Positions 27,011 through 36,047 of a stretch of DNA of 64,000 nt are shown one piece after another; the first letter of the stretch is position 1, and every line of letters begins with the position of its first letter. The notes under the pieces were generated by a model, which had not been told where the DNA came from, did not search any database, and saw only the letters and a list, made by a program, of their open reading frames with translations. A program made the translations under genes and the position numbers. Source of the DNA: Polyangium fumosum (lineage in GTDB: Bacteria; Myxococcota_A; Polyangia; Polyangiales; Polyangiaceae); NCBI RefSeq assembly GCF_005144585.1, contig NZ_SSMQ01000004.1:239107-303106 (forward strand). Reading direction: 5' to 3'.

Positions 27011-30000
27011 CGCCCTGGATCGAGCGAATCGAGCACCGCCTCCACCTCACGGAGCGAGGCTTGCTCCTGCTCGTGGATCGGGCTGAGAACGCGCAGCTCG
27101 GCGAGCTCGTCCGTGGTCTCTTGCCGAGCCATCCCGGGCTCGCGGTGTTGACGGAGGCGCCGCAGATCGAAGATGTGCCGCCGGGATCGGTCGTCGTCCT
27201 CGTGCCGCGGCCCGAGGATGCGGGGTGGTTGAACCTCGCGCGGCCAATCTTCGCGGAGCGGGAGTTGCGGGTCGTGCTTTTCTGCGAGGAGGAGGTCACG
27301 GCCGCGCTGGCGCGGGGGGCGCCGGATTTTTTTGATTGGATCGGTAAGCGCGTTGAATGTGGGAGGGGGGCGCCGCGGCATACCATTGCAGGATTACGCG
27401 CGGGGGTTTGCGCGAGGGCGTGGTCGATCGGGTATCGGGGGAATGCGCTTGGGGCGGCGTTCGAGGCGGCGTTTCCCGGGCGGACGTTTCTCCGGGTGAG
27501 CGGGGAGCTCGAGGATGGGGAGCTCGTCGCGACGGTACGGAGCGCGGAGCGCGCCTACCTGATCTGGACGAACGTGGGGGATACGAAGAATTTGCAGCGC
27601 ATTCGTTCGGCGGTCGCGGCGGCAGGGCGACGCGGGCGGTGTATCGTCGACGATGCGGAGGTGTGGGGGGGCGAGGGGCTGTTTCCGGTGAGCGAAGCGG
27701 TGATGGAGCCGGAGGAAGCGGCGCGGGTGCTTTCGGCGGCGACGGCGCCGGCGAGGCTCGCGGCATTGCTCGGGCTGGAGCCGGAGGCGATCAAGCTGGC
27801 GGCGGAGATAATGGCGAAGGGGGTTGCGTCGGCGGAGATCGAGGCGGTGGTGGCGGCCGCGGGGGATCCGGGGGCGGCGCTGGCGCGGATGGCGTTCGAG
27901 GGGGAAGGGGTCGATGTGGAGGCGGTGGCCGCGATGCGGGCGGCGGCGCCGGTGGTGCGGGGGTTCTTGGGGGATGGGAGGGTGCGGGGGGCAAGGGAGC
28001 GGGGGCGGGGGCGGGGAGGTGAAGGAGTGCGGGCGGCGCTGACTTTGAGCGGGGGCGAGGCAAGCGTTGCAAAGATTATCGAAAATACGACGCCTTCGCA
28101 CCCCGCCGTATCGACTGCGAAGGCAAACACCAGCCCCAAGCCCTGGTCGATCCCTGTGGGCGGGACACAACCTGACGAATCACGCCAACTCCCCTCACTG
28201 AGGGAGATTCTAGGGGATAGCTTGGACGGCTATCTCGAACTAGGGGACGCCCTGCGGGCACTATTGCGTGCATACACCGAACGGAATCACATAGCCTACG
28301 TGGAGAACGAGGGTTATTATACCTCGGCGCTCGATGGCGTTGCACCCGCAGGCATTCCCGGTCTGCGCGATCCGGTTGGCTTCCATGTGACGGGCTCGCG
28401 CCTCGACGTAACCGTGTACGACAAACTGATCCGCCGTGTCCTGTCAAACCTCGGAATACAGTGGGACCAGCAGGTACACATCGTCATCATTGCGCCGATA
28501 GACTGGTCCGTAGAAAACATCAAATTGCGGAAGGCCAGTAGCAGCCGCATCAAGGTCCACCTGTGGGGAAACCACAAAATTGAGCAGCTTATGCGGGAAT
28601 GCCCCGCCATGTTCGCCCGGTATTATCCGCTCGCGGCCCGCGCCCTCCTTCCCGGTTATGACGGCCACGATCTCAAGGCATTCGCCCTGAAGTATCGTGA
28701 GAGAGTCGCCCTCGTTCACGGACGCCTACGCACCATAGGCATTCCACCGGAGACGCGCAGACGCGACAGCCCGATCGAACTTCCACTGGCGGACCTTTTT
28801 ATTCCGCTGCACCTCTCTGAAACCCAAGTATTGGGCTACTGCTCGATCGACTACGTGCTCCAGCACCGGAATTCCGTGGTCGTGCTCGGTGACCCAGGGA
28901 TGGGCAAGTCGACCTTGCTCGCCTACATCGCGCTGGTCTTCGCGGGAGGTGCCAGGCTGGAAGGCTTCAAGCCAGGCTCGCGCGACGTCCCGCTCTACAT
29001 CCCGCTACGCGATTTCGTGCGTCGACAGAAAGTGCGGCCAGAGCTCACCTTCCTCGACTACATCGAGCTTGAGGCACGAGATCGCTACGAGCTACCCAAT
29101 GTGCACCGAGCCTTCTTCGAGGCGACGCTGCGGATGGGCGAAGCCATAATGCTCTTTGATGGTCTCGATGAGGTAGGGACCGAGGCCGAACGGCACCGAA
29201 TTTCAATAAAAATACGCGCATTCCGGGACGATTTTCCCAGGTGCCGCATCTGGCTTACCTCGCGTGTCTATGGATACACGGAAAACATTCGTCTCTCCGA
29301 ATCGAAGTTCGAACATTACCGGATCGATCCTCTCGACAGCGACGAAATCAACGACTTCATCGAGCGTTGGTACACCATTCACATCCCCGACGACGCAAAC
29401 GAACGGGAGGAACAGGCAGCCTCGCTTCGCGCGGCCATTCATCGCACGAGCAGCGTACGACGGCTGGCAGGCAACCCACTCCTGCTCACGCTCATGGCGT
29501 TCATCCATCACGGGATGCGGAGGCTGCCGAAGGATCGGGGCGAGCTCTACGAGAAATGCGTGGAGATGTTGTTGAAGACCTGGCAGGAGGCCAGACGCAA
29601 AGATGGCGAGGCGCACCGCGCCCTTGAGGGCCTCACGCTGCACATACCAACACAAAAGGATTATCTCGCGCACCTTGCTTACTACATCCAGCAGAAGAAC
29701 CAGCGAGGTACGGACGACAATGCCAGGGGCCTCATCTCCCGCAGGGAAGCGCTCGATGTGCTGGGCGTAAGGCATTTCGCGCGTGCTCGGCGCGAACGAC
29801 CAGAGATGACCGAGGTCGAGGCGCACTACGAGATGGCGCAATTCCTCGAATACATCAGCGATCAGACGGGGCTCCTGGTCGACCGGGGTAATGATCAGCT
29901 CTCGTTCATCCATCTCTCGTTCCAGGAGTACCTCGCCGCGTGGGTCTTCCTGACGGGCACGGATGTCCCCCGTGGTCCCGAATTTTTCGTGGCGCACCTA

Positions 30001-32130
30001 GGGGACCCAGCGTGGGAGGAGGTGCTCCTGCTCCGGCTCTACATCGTCCTTCGCGGCGGTGGTGGTGGAGAATCTGAGTTCGACCGTATCGTCGCGTCGA
30101 TGCTGCGCGCGCTCGAAAGGAAGAAGCTCCCCGAAGGTTGGCTCACGCTGGTGCGGGCTGTTCGTGACGATCTTGAGTTCACGGAGCGGGATCGGAAGAC
30201 GATCCTCCAGCAGGCGCTCTCTTACTGGCTTGAACGGCGAGACTTCGGGGATACGTGGTACTTGGCGCTCCAGGACGTGAGGCTCTTTTCGCCGCAAGCT
30301 TGCGGCATGCTGCGTGCGCTAATCGTCGAGATGCAGCAGAGCCCGCAGGTGGCCACCGAGCAAGCAATCGCGTGTCTGCACCTGGAGTCGAGGCTCTTCG
30401 GGTTTCCAGCGGAGGCGGCCGCGCGCATGCGACGGCGCGCAGACGTGTCGTGGCTCCTCGCGGACCTGGTGCCTTTCATGGGCGATCCCGGGATCGATGC
30501 GTTGCTCGCCGAGACCGCGACGCTCAAGGACTGGGCCCGTGGGCTCGGTCGACTCGCACCCACGAGCGACTCCGCATTCGTAGAGTGGTTTCTGAAGGGA
30601 AATTCTATTCCACCGACCGCCTTCGATGCTGCCACGGCCATCCTCTGGAACACGATCGTGATAGAGCCCCCATCGATCGCCGATGTGGCGTGGGAGGACG
30701 ATGACGACGATGCGGAGGTGCTGGAACGGCAACGACTCAACACCGCCTACGCCTGGCCCGAGGAAGAGAAGTCCGCCCCCACCTCCGGCCCCGCCGCCGC
30801 CCTCTTCATCGCGCACGCCGCGTACACCAGCTTGATGACGGGCATCGATTGCACGCTGCCGGTCCCGTCGGATCTCGCGGACCCTCGCGTCCGCGTCTCC
30901 CATCTCCTCTACGAGATCGCCAACTTCCGGGACGTCGAATCCAACGCTAGAAAGCTGAAGCACGAGATCGAAAACGCCAGTCCCGAGCTGCGCCCCCTCC
31001 TCGAAATCGCCGGCCTCCTCCCCTCCGCCGCCAACACCCCCGCAGCCACCACCATCACCGCCCCCTCCAAGGACAACGCCCCCTCCCAGGAAAAACCCCG
31101 CCCCCTCTTCACCTGGCTCCACCTCTCCGACGTCCACTTCGGCCACCCGAACGTCTCTCACCGCTGGGACCAGAAGCTCGTCCTCGCCGCCCTCCGCGAC
31201 GACCTCGCACGCCTCGACGATCACGGCATCCCCAAGCCCGACGCCCTCTTCCTCACCGGCGACATCGCCTTCTCCGGCAAGAAAGAGCAATACGCCGAAG
31301 CTCGCGCCTGGATCGATGCCCTCACCTCACGCCTCGGCATCGCGCCCGATCGTGTCTTCCTCGTCCCCGGCAACCACGACGTCGATCGCGCGATCGACAA
31401 GACGGACCGCAACGTCGCGCGCCTCCTGCGCGGCCTGCGCCAGGGGGCCGATCTGCTCGACGAGGTCCTCGCGAACGCCGACGACAAGGCCCTGCTCACG
31501 TCACGCTTCGCCGCTTATCTCGAGTTCGCGCGCGCCTTCCCCGCCGTCCATCTCCCCGATACGTTCTCCTGGGCGCATGCCTTCACCACAAACGGTCTCG
31601 CCCTCCGCATCCTCGGCCTGAACACCGCGCTCATCGCCGCCGACGATCTCGACCGCGGAAAGCTCTGGCTCGGGAACGAGGCCCTCGCGAAGACCCTCGC
31701 CGACGCCGATCGTTCACGCGAGCTCGTCCTCGTGCTCACCCATCATCCGCTGCGCGACGGCTGGCTCGGCGATCAACGCGACGCCGATCGCTACCTCCAG
31801 AGCCGCGCCCACGTACATCTCTTCGGGCACGTGCACGACGCGACCTCCGAGGACGCGCGCTCCGGCTCCGGCACGGGCCTCCTGCGGATCGCCGCGGGCG
31901 CCGCGCACGGCGACAACCTACCAGGGATCCCCGCGAGCCACGGGTACTCGGTTGGCGCCGTGATCCCCATGCTGGACGGCTCGGTGCACGCGCGGATCTG
32001 GCCACGCGCCTGGTCCGAGAAGAACAAGGACTTCCGCGTGGACAACCAGAACACGCCCCACGGACGCGACTTCGCCGAACATTTGCTGCCAGGCGTGCCC
32101 CCGCCCACGTCCCCCTTGACAACCCTCTAA
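26962..32130 (+). CDS. NACHT NTPase fused to a C-terminal calcineurin-like phosphoesterase
   Basis: A 1722-residue three-part protein. Residues 1 to about 360: a partner-type domain (LARPIFAERELRVVLFCEE, APDFFDWIGKRVECGRG, LLGLEPEAIKLAAEIM). About 395-630: an endonuclease-like fold (VHIVIIAPIDWSVENIKLR, KVHLWGNHKIEQLM). NACHT: Walker A GDPGMGKST (643-651), Walker B LFDGLDEVG (731-739), then helices with FIHLSFQEYLAAWVF. C-terminus (about 1380-1722): metallophosphoesterase with DVH (1390-1392), GDIAFSG (from 1433), GNHDVD (from 1470), HH (1594-1595) and GHVH (1622-1625), a full metal site. NACHT proteins sense phage and fire an effector; the phosphoesterase is probably that effector, perhaps on nucleotides or nucleic acid. 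The NACHT part has markedly lower GC codon use than both ends. Start uncertain. Confidence 0.85.
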   Translation: MVLPAPPPDAQPRPALAPWIERIEHRLHLTERGLLLLVDRAENAQLGELVRGLLPSHPGLAVLTEAPQIEDVPPGSVVVLVPRPEDAGWLNLARPIFAERELRVVLFCEEEVTAALARGAPDFFDWIGKRVECGRGAPRHTIAGLRAGVCARAWSIGYRGNALGAAFEAAFPGRTFLRVSGELEDGELVATVRSAERAYLIWTNVGDTKNLQRIRSAVAAAGRRGRCIVDDAEVWGGEGLFPVSEAVMEPEEAARVLSAATAPARLAALLGLEPEAIKLAAEIMAKGVASAEIEAVVAAAGDPGAALARMAFEGEGVDVEAVAAMRAAAPVVRGFLGDGRVRGARERGRGRGGEGVRAALTLSGGEASVAKIIENTTPSHPAVSTAKANTSPKPWSIPVGGTQPDESRQLPSLREILGDSLDGYLELGDALRALLRAYTERNHIAYVENEGYYTSALDGVAPAGIPGLRDPVGFHVTGSRLDVTVYDKLIRRVLSNLGIQWDQQVHIVIIAPIDWSVENIKLRKASSSRIKVHLWGNHKIEQLMRECPAMFARYYPLAARALLPGYDGHDLKAFALKYRERVALVHGRLRTIGIPPETRRRDSPIELPLADLFIPLHLSETQVLGYCSIDYVLQHRNSVVVLGDPGMGKSTLLAYIALVFAGGARLEGFKPGSRDVPLYIPLRDFVRRQKVRPELTFLDYIELEARDRYELPNVHRAFFEATLRMGEAIMLFDGLDEVGTEAERHRISIKIRAFRDDFPRCRIWLTSRVYGYTENIRLSESKFEHYRIDPLDSDEINDFIERWYTIHIPDDANEREEQAASLRAAIHRTSSVRRLAGNPLLLTLMAFIHHGMRRLPKDRGELYEKCVEMLLKTWQEARRKDGEAHRALEGLTLHIPTQKDYLAHLAYYIQQKNQRGTDDNARGLISRREALDVLGVRHFARARRERPEMTEVEAHYEMAQFLEYISDQTGLLVDRGNDQLSFIHLSFQEYLAAWVFLTGTDVPRGPEFFVAHLGDPAWEEVLLLRLYIVLRGGGGGESEFDRIVASMLRALERKKLPEGWLTLVRAVRDDLEFTERDRKTILQQALSYWLERRDFGDTWYLALQDVRLFSPQACGMLRALIVEMQQSPQVATEQAIACLHLESRLFGFPAEAAARMRRRADVSWLLADLVPFMGDPGIDALLAETATLKDWARGLGRLAPTSDSAFVEWFLKGNSIPPTAFDAATAILWNTIVIEPPSIADVAWEDDDDDAEVLERQRLNTAYAWPEEEKSAPTSGPAAALFIAHAAYTSLMTGIDCTLPVPSDLADPRVRVSHLLYEIANFRDVESNARKLKHEIENASPELRPLLEIAGLLPSAANTPAATTITAPSKDNAPSQEKPRPLFTWLHLSDVHFGHPNVSHRWDQKLVLAALRDDLARLDDHGIPKPDALFLTGDIAFSGKKEQYAEARAWIDALTSRLGIAPDRVFLVPGNHDVDRAIDKTDRNVARLLRGLRQGADLLDEVLANADDKALLTSRFAAYLEFARAFPAVHLPDTFSWAHAFTTNGLALRILGLNTALIAADDLDRGKLWLGNEALAKTLADADRSRELVLVLTHHPLRDGWLGDQRDADRYLQSRAHVHLFGHVHDATSEDARSGSGTGLLRIAAGAAHGDNLPGIPASHGYSVGAVIPMLDGSVHARIWPRAWSEKNKDFRVDNQNTPHGRDFAEHLLPGVPPPTSPLTTL

Positions 32131-32151
32131 AAATCACTCGACTCTCCCCCC

Positions 32152-33018
32152 ATGCCCATTCAATCCAGCGACGATCCCATCCACACCCTCGAAATCCTCG
32201 CCGCGAAGGTCGGAGCGCCCCAGGCAGGATTGCTCGACGCGTTGCTCGCCGGCACCGACAATGAGCAACTCACGGAGAAGGGGCGCACGATCGCCACGAG
32301 TCGGATCGTCGTTGATGGGGTGCGCCTTTATCAGGAGGCGTTTCATTTCTGGCAAGGCGCCTCCGACCCCCAGAAGAAACGCCTCAAGGGCTTCTCGCTC
32401 CCCTTGCTCGCCGTCGCCGTGCATCAGCTCCACGCCCTCCACGCGCATTCGCAGAAGATCGCGGAGGACGCGACCGATGAGGTGAAGACGCGAGCCAAAC
32501 GCGCGGCCGAGGCGACCCGCGCCGCGGCCCAAGGCCTCGCGCTGCGTGATCAGGCCACCTCGGCGCTGCGGGACGCCGCCGGCCTCGACCCGGCTTTGCG
32601 CGCGGAGGTCGACGAGGCCGTGGGCACGGCCGAAACCCCGGATACCCTCGCGCGCGGGCTCGACGGGCTCGCCGACGTCCTGCGCGGCTGGCTGAAAGCC
32701 CCGCCGGGCTCGCCCCTCCTTTCGCGCCTCGCGCTGGCGAGCCTCGACGAGCCGTACGCCGACGAGCTCACCGCCGCGGCGAACGCGGTGCAAACGACCG
32801 CGGCGCAAGCCGGCGAGCGCAACGCAGCGCGCGCCGCAGCGCAGGCCGGGCTCGATCGGGAAGACGGCGTCGCGATCCTCCTGCTCGGGCAGATCGTCCG
32901 GGCCTTCGACGGCGCGAACGATCTGGATCCGACGATCCCGCGCCTCCTGCCGAATTCGACGCGGCGCCTGTTCTCGCGGCGAACGAAGAAGAAGGAGACC
33001 GGCGCCGCGGAGGCGTGA
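32152..33018 (+). CDS. Unknown helical protein downstream of NACHT
   Basis: A 288-residue, Ala-rich, helical, probably cytosolic protein with no recognised domain. Motifs include LYQEAFHFWQGASDPQKKRL, AKRAAEATRAAAQGLALRD and a basic tail ending KKKETGAAEA. It begins 21 bases after the NACHT gene in the same direction, so it probably belongs to the same operon. Its last codons were copied, together with the end of the transporter gene, at the far side of the insertion (34068-34101). Confidence 0.6.
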   Translation: MPIQSSDDPIHTLEILAAKVGAPQAGLLDALLAGTDNEQLTEKGRTIATSRIVVDGVRLYQEAFHFWQGASDPQKKRLKGFSLPLLAVAVHQLHALHAHSQKIAEDATDEVKTRAKRAAEATRAAAQGLALRDQATSALRDAAGLDPALRAEVDEAVGTAETPDTLARGLDGLADVLRGWLKAPPGSPLLSRLALASLDEPYADELTAAANAVQTTAAQAGERNAARAAAQAGLDREDGVAILLLGQIVRAFDGANDLDPTIPRLLPNSTRRLFSRRTKKKETGAAEA

Positions 33019-33033
33019 TCACTTCTGCAACAC
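32985..33033. repeat. Direct repeat bounding the insertion, left copy
   Basis: Forty-nine bases starting GAAGAAGAAGGAGACC, matched at 34068-34116 with one mismatch. It spans the stop of the 288-residue protein gene and the first bases of the reverse stop of an OPT transporter copy. Confidence 0.85.
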
Positions 33034-33100
33034 CCCGGCGAACCACCCGGGATCACCAACGCGATCCCGAGACCCGACGGCGAGGGCACGAACGGCAGCA
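33019..33100 (-). pseudogene. Fragment of OPT transporter 3' end
   Basis: Read on the minus strand it contains FVPSPSGLGIALVIP followed soon by the tail of the transporter. The intact transporter has the same words (FVPSPAGLGIALVIP) near its C-terminus, then about 55 more residues before its end. Here those are missing, so this is a duplicated, internally deleted fragment. Confidence 0.75.
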
Positions 33101-33171
33101 AAACAACGGTAGGTCGCAGGGGTCGGTGGGACGGACCGGCCGGCAGCGGCGTCGCGAGCACCGGTCGGCTG

Positions 33172-33928
33172 GTCCAGATTTCTGCGGATCGGGAGGAGCG
33201 GTGACACCGGGTCTACGCTCAGCCCGAGAAGTTGACCGACAGGTGGTACACTGCATTCCCCGCCTGGTCGATGATAACGCGTATCCGCCGGTCGATGCCT
33301 GAGACCCTAGCGTCGTATGGGACCAAATTGCCGGCGCTGACAATTCGCGTGGTCAGCAGCTCAGCGGTGCCGGCCCGATCTCGGAACACGCGGAGCCGGA
33401 CCGAGCCCTCGAGGACGTCCACGACGCCTGCTACCCTTTCGACGCGGCCATCGCTCCTGATTGTCCGATTGCCGCTGAGATCGAGACCACAGAAGTCGAT
33501 CCCCACGGGGCAATGGGCCTCGGCAAACTCCGTGCGCGTCAGCGCCGACGACGCCTCGCCGACGCCTTCTGGGCCGCTGAACGGCTCGCGTATGGCCAGC
33601 GCCTCCGGGTTCCCCGCCTGGACGTCGGAGCTCACCTCGAAGGTATTCTGCGGCGCTTCGGTGTCGGCGCTGCAACCGACCATGGATGGGCCGACAATGC
33701 AGGAAGTCACGAAGGCGGATGCGAATATCGATCTTCGTCTCATGATATCCCCTTTGCTCATTGCTTCTCTAGCGTCCACGAGGTCAAGGCCCCCTACGCC
33801 CCAAGCCCCACAGAATCGATGCACCAGATGCAATGCTGGCTTCGCAATTCACGTGCCAGGCCATGCGAGCAAAAACCGGACAGGGGCGACGTGTCACCGA
33901 GCCGTGCTTATGGCTGGCAATCTGGACC
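33172..33928. mobile_element. Small element with inverted repeats carrying a lipoprotein gene
   Basis: The left end carries GGTCCAGATT (33172-33181) then CGGTGACAC (from about 33200). The right end carries the inverse, GTGTCACCG (from about 33893) and AATCTGGACC (33919-33928). Both blocks match in order with spacing of 18 and 19 bases. One gene (33219-33743) lies between. It looks like a non-autonomous element or an IS remnant with a passenger; no transposase is complete. Confidence 0.45.
33219..33743 (-). CDS. Passenger lipoprotein of unknown function
   Basis: A 174-residue lipoprotein. ATG 33743 has AGGGG six bases upstream and starts a signal peptide (MRRRSIFASAFVTSCIVGPS, lipobox VGC). 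The mature part contains EAHCPVGIDFCGLDLSGN and a beta-rich end (RVIIDQAGNAVYHLSVNFSG). Codon use is less GC-biased than neighbours, in line with acquisition. It sits between inverted repeats in the insertion. Confidence 0.65.
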   Translation of the reverse strand: MRRRSIFASAFVTSCIVGPSMVGCSADTEAPQNTFEVSSDVQAGNPEALAIREPFSGPEGVGEASSALTRTEFAEAHCPVGIDFCGLDLSGNRTIRSDGRVERVAGVVDVLEGSVRLRVFRDRAGTAELLTTRIVSAGNLVPYDARVSGIDRRIRVIIDQAGNAVYHLSVNFSG

Positions 33929-34062
33929 GGCTGAAGGATGGCCATCAGGGGGCGGATCGATGCCCATCACGCGCGTGATGATGCACGCGTGCTCGCGGGG
34001 CGGTGGCACCATCGCGCAGATCCGCGCCATCAATTCGCGCGGGTATGGCTGGAGAAAGCTTG
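33908..34062 (-). pseudogene. IS91-family transposase fragment
   Basis: On the minus strand this codes FLQPYPRELMARICAM then VPPPREHACIITRVMGIDPPP and a stop at 33908. RELIARLxALVPPPRxH is, from memory, the conserved block in IS91/IS801-type transposases just before their C-terminal region. The 5' part is missing, cut off at the right direct repeat, so it is a remnant. Confidence 0.6.
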
Positions 34063-34067
34063 TAAAA

Positions 34068-34116
34068 GAAGAAGAAGGAGACCGGCACCGCGGAGGCGTG
34101 ATCACTTCTGCAACAC
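34068..34116. repeat. Direct repeat bounding the insertion, right copy
   Basis: Second copy of the 49-base repeat. It contains the last eleven codons of the 288-residue gene and the first codons of the intact OPT transporter end, i.e. the original gene junction. Confidence 0.85.
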
Positions 34117-35994
34117 GCCGGCCACCGCCAGGAGCTTGATCAGGATCCCCATCAAGCTCTCGCCTGCGATCCACCCGCTCGACACCGGCACCGTCAGCCG
34201 CTCGCCGAGCGCCGGCTTCACCTTGCGCAGCACGTGCGCGATCGTCGCGCCGATGAACATCGCGATCGCGTTGCTCGCCGGGATCACGAGCGCGATGCCG
34301 AGGCCCGCCGGCGAAGGCACGAACGGGAGCAGCTTCTTCGGCGCGAATCGCTCCGCGAGCGCGAGCACCACGCCGAGCAGAAGGCCGATCCCCATCGCCC
34401 GGTCTGCCCCCGGAGGCAAACCACCGAGCCCGCCTGCGAATGCTTTCGAAACGCCGGCCCATACGAGGCACGAGGGCGCGGGCCACTCCTCGCTGCCGAG
34501 CACGGACGGGTCCGGCATGATGAGCCAGAAGGCCGGCACCACCACGAGCGCCCCGGCCACCACGCCGAAGAGCTGCCCTTTGAGCTGCTGCCTGGGGCTC
34601 GCGCCGAGCAGCCACCCGCTCTTCAGGTCCACCAGGAGATCCGCGGCATGCAACCCGACCCCGCCCGTCACGTTCGCGCTCATGATGTTGCCCGCGAGAT
34701 TGCCGGGCGAAAGCACCCCGTACACCGCCTGCGTCACCGGCCCGAGCGCCTTCGTCGGCGTCACGTCCGTCTCGCCCGTCACGCGCGCCGCGACGAACCC
34801 CATCACGACGGACAGCGGCACGGCGATGATCCCAGCCCATAACGGAATCTGGAACAGGAACCCCATCAAGAGGATCACGATCGGCGCGAGCACGGCGAAC
34901 CCTGCGGGGAACCACCAGGTCGGGCACTCCACCTCCGCGATGGGCTCCTCTTTTTCGGATTTCGCGCCACCCGTGAATATGCCCGACAAACCGCGGAACG
35001 AGCGGACGATGCTCTTGTAATCGAGGAAGAAGCTCGTCAGGCCCGAGGCCACGAGGATCGCGGCGCCTGGCCAGAGCGTCCACCCGACGATCGCCTTGTA
35101 GCTCACCTCTTTGATCGCGTGCTCCGCGGCGAGCCGCGGCGCGAGGATCGCGTAGCCAGCCATCCCCGAGAGCAGCAGCGACCACGCCGTGCGGAAGCTC
35201 ATGAGCGCGCCCGCGCCGACCAGCACGAGCTCGCAGTTCAGCGTGATCGTCCAGTCCTTCGCCGCGCGCCCCGCGATCTGGAAGGGCAGCGCGATCGAGC
35301 CTGGCAGGTTGAACGGGATCCACGCCGCCTTCGCATCACGCAAGAACGCGAGCAGCGCGCCCATGAGCCCCGCGATCCCGAGCAGCCGCGCCTTCTCCTT
35401 GCCGCCGCCCGCGCCTTCTGCGCCCGCATCTCCGTGATGCGTCGCCTCGTGCATCGAGCGCAGGGTCTCGGCCGTCGCCGTGCCCGTCGGAAAGGCGAGC
35501 GCCTCCTTGTTGATGAGCTGCCGCTTGATCGGGATCGCCGCGAACACGCCCATCGCCGCGATCACGCCGAACCAGAGCATCAGCCAGACCGCGCTCGGCC
35601 GCGTCGTCGTGACCATGAGCAGCGCGCCGAACGCCGCCATGTTCCCGCCGCCCGTCATGTACCCGGCCGCGGACGCGACCGAGCCCATCGCGTTGTTCTC
35701 CAGGATCGTGAACTCGCTCTTCGTCAGCCGCGCCGCGCGAAACAACTCGAAGACGGCGAACGCGAGGATACACGCGGTCAGCGTGACCCCGAGGCTCCAG
35801 CCCGTCTTGAAAAAGACGTAGAGGTTCGACAAACACATCACCCCGCCGATGAGCATCCCGGCGATGATCGCGCGCGGCGTGAGCTGTTTTTCCCCTTTGC
35901 GATAGACCGTATCGAGCCATTGTTGCTCGGGGTCCGTCGCGCTCGTGGTTTCCTGCGGGGCAGCGGGCTCGGCGGTGGGCTTCATCGTGGTCAT
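34102..35994 (-). CDS. OPT-family oligopeptide/metal transporter
   Basis: A 630-residue polytopic membrane protein. ATG 35994 is taken because it precedes a short soluble N-terminus (EQQWLDTVYRKGEKQLTPRA) and the first membrane helix; upstream in-frame codons fall in non-membrane GC-rich sequence. Family features include the 14-16 hydrophobic segments and NLYVFFKTGWSLGV, NAMGSVASAAGYM and PGNLAGNIMSANVTGG. It imports peptides or metal-chelates with protons. Its 3' end has been duplicated at 33.0 kb. Confidence 0.9.
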   Translation of the reverse strand: MTTMKPTAEPAAPQETTSATDPEQQWLDTVYRKGEKQLTPRAIIAGMLIGGVMCLSNLYVFFKTGWSLGVTLTACILAFAVFELFRAARLTKSEFTILENNAMGSVASAAGYMTGGGNMAAFGALLMVTTTRPSAVWLMLWFGVIAAMGVFAAIPIKRQLINKEALAFPTGTATAETLRSMHEATHHGDAGAEGAGGGKEKARLLGIAGLMGALLAFLRDAKAAWIPFNLPGSIALPFQIAGRAAKDWTITLNCELVLVGAGALMSFRTAWSLLLSGMAGYAILAPRLAAEHAIKEVSYKAIVGWTLWPGAAILVASGLTSFFLDYKSIVRSFRGLSGIFTGGAKSEKEEPIAEVECPTWWFPAGFAVLAPIVILLMGFLFQIPLWAGIIAVPLSVVMGFVAARVTGETDVTPTKALGPVTQAVYGVLSPGNLAGNIMSANVTGGVGLHAADLLVDLKSGWLLGASPRQQLKGQLFGVVAGALVVVPAFWLIMPDPSVLGSEEWPAPSCLVWAGVSKAFAGGLGGLPPGADRAMGIGLLLGVVLALAERFAPKKLLPFVPSPAGLGIALVIPASNAIAMFIGATIAHVLRKVKPALGERLTVPVSSGWIAGESLMGILIKLLAVAGVLQK

Positions 35995-36047
35995 CGCGGG
36001 TCGAGCCGCGAGCGTACCGGAGAAACGTTCGAGGTGCGAAGAAAAAC

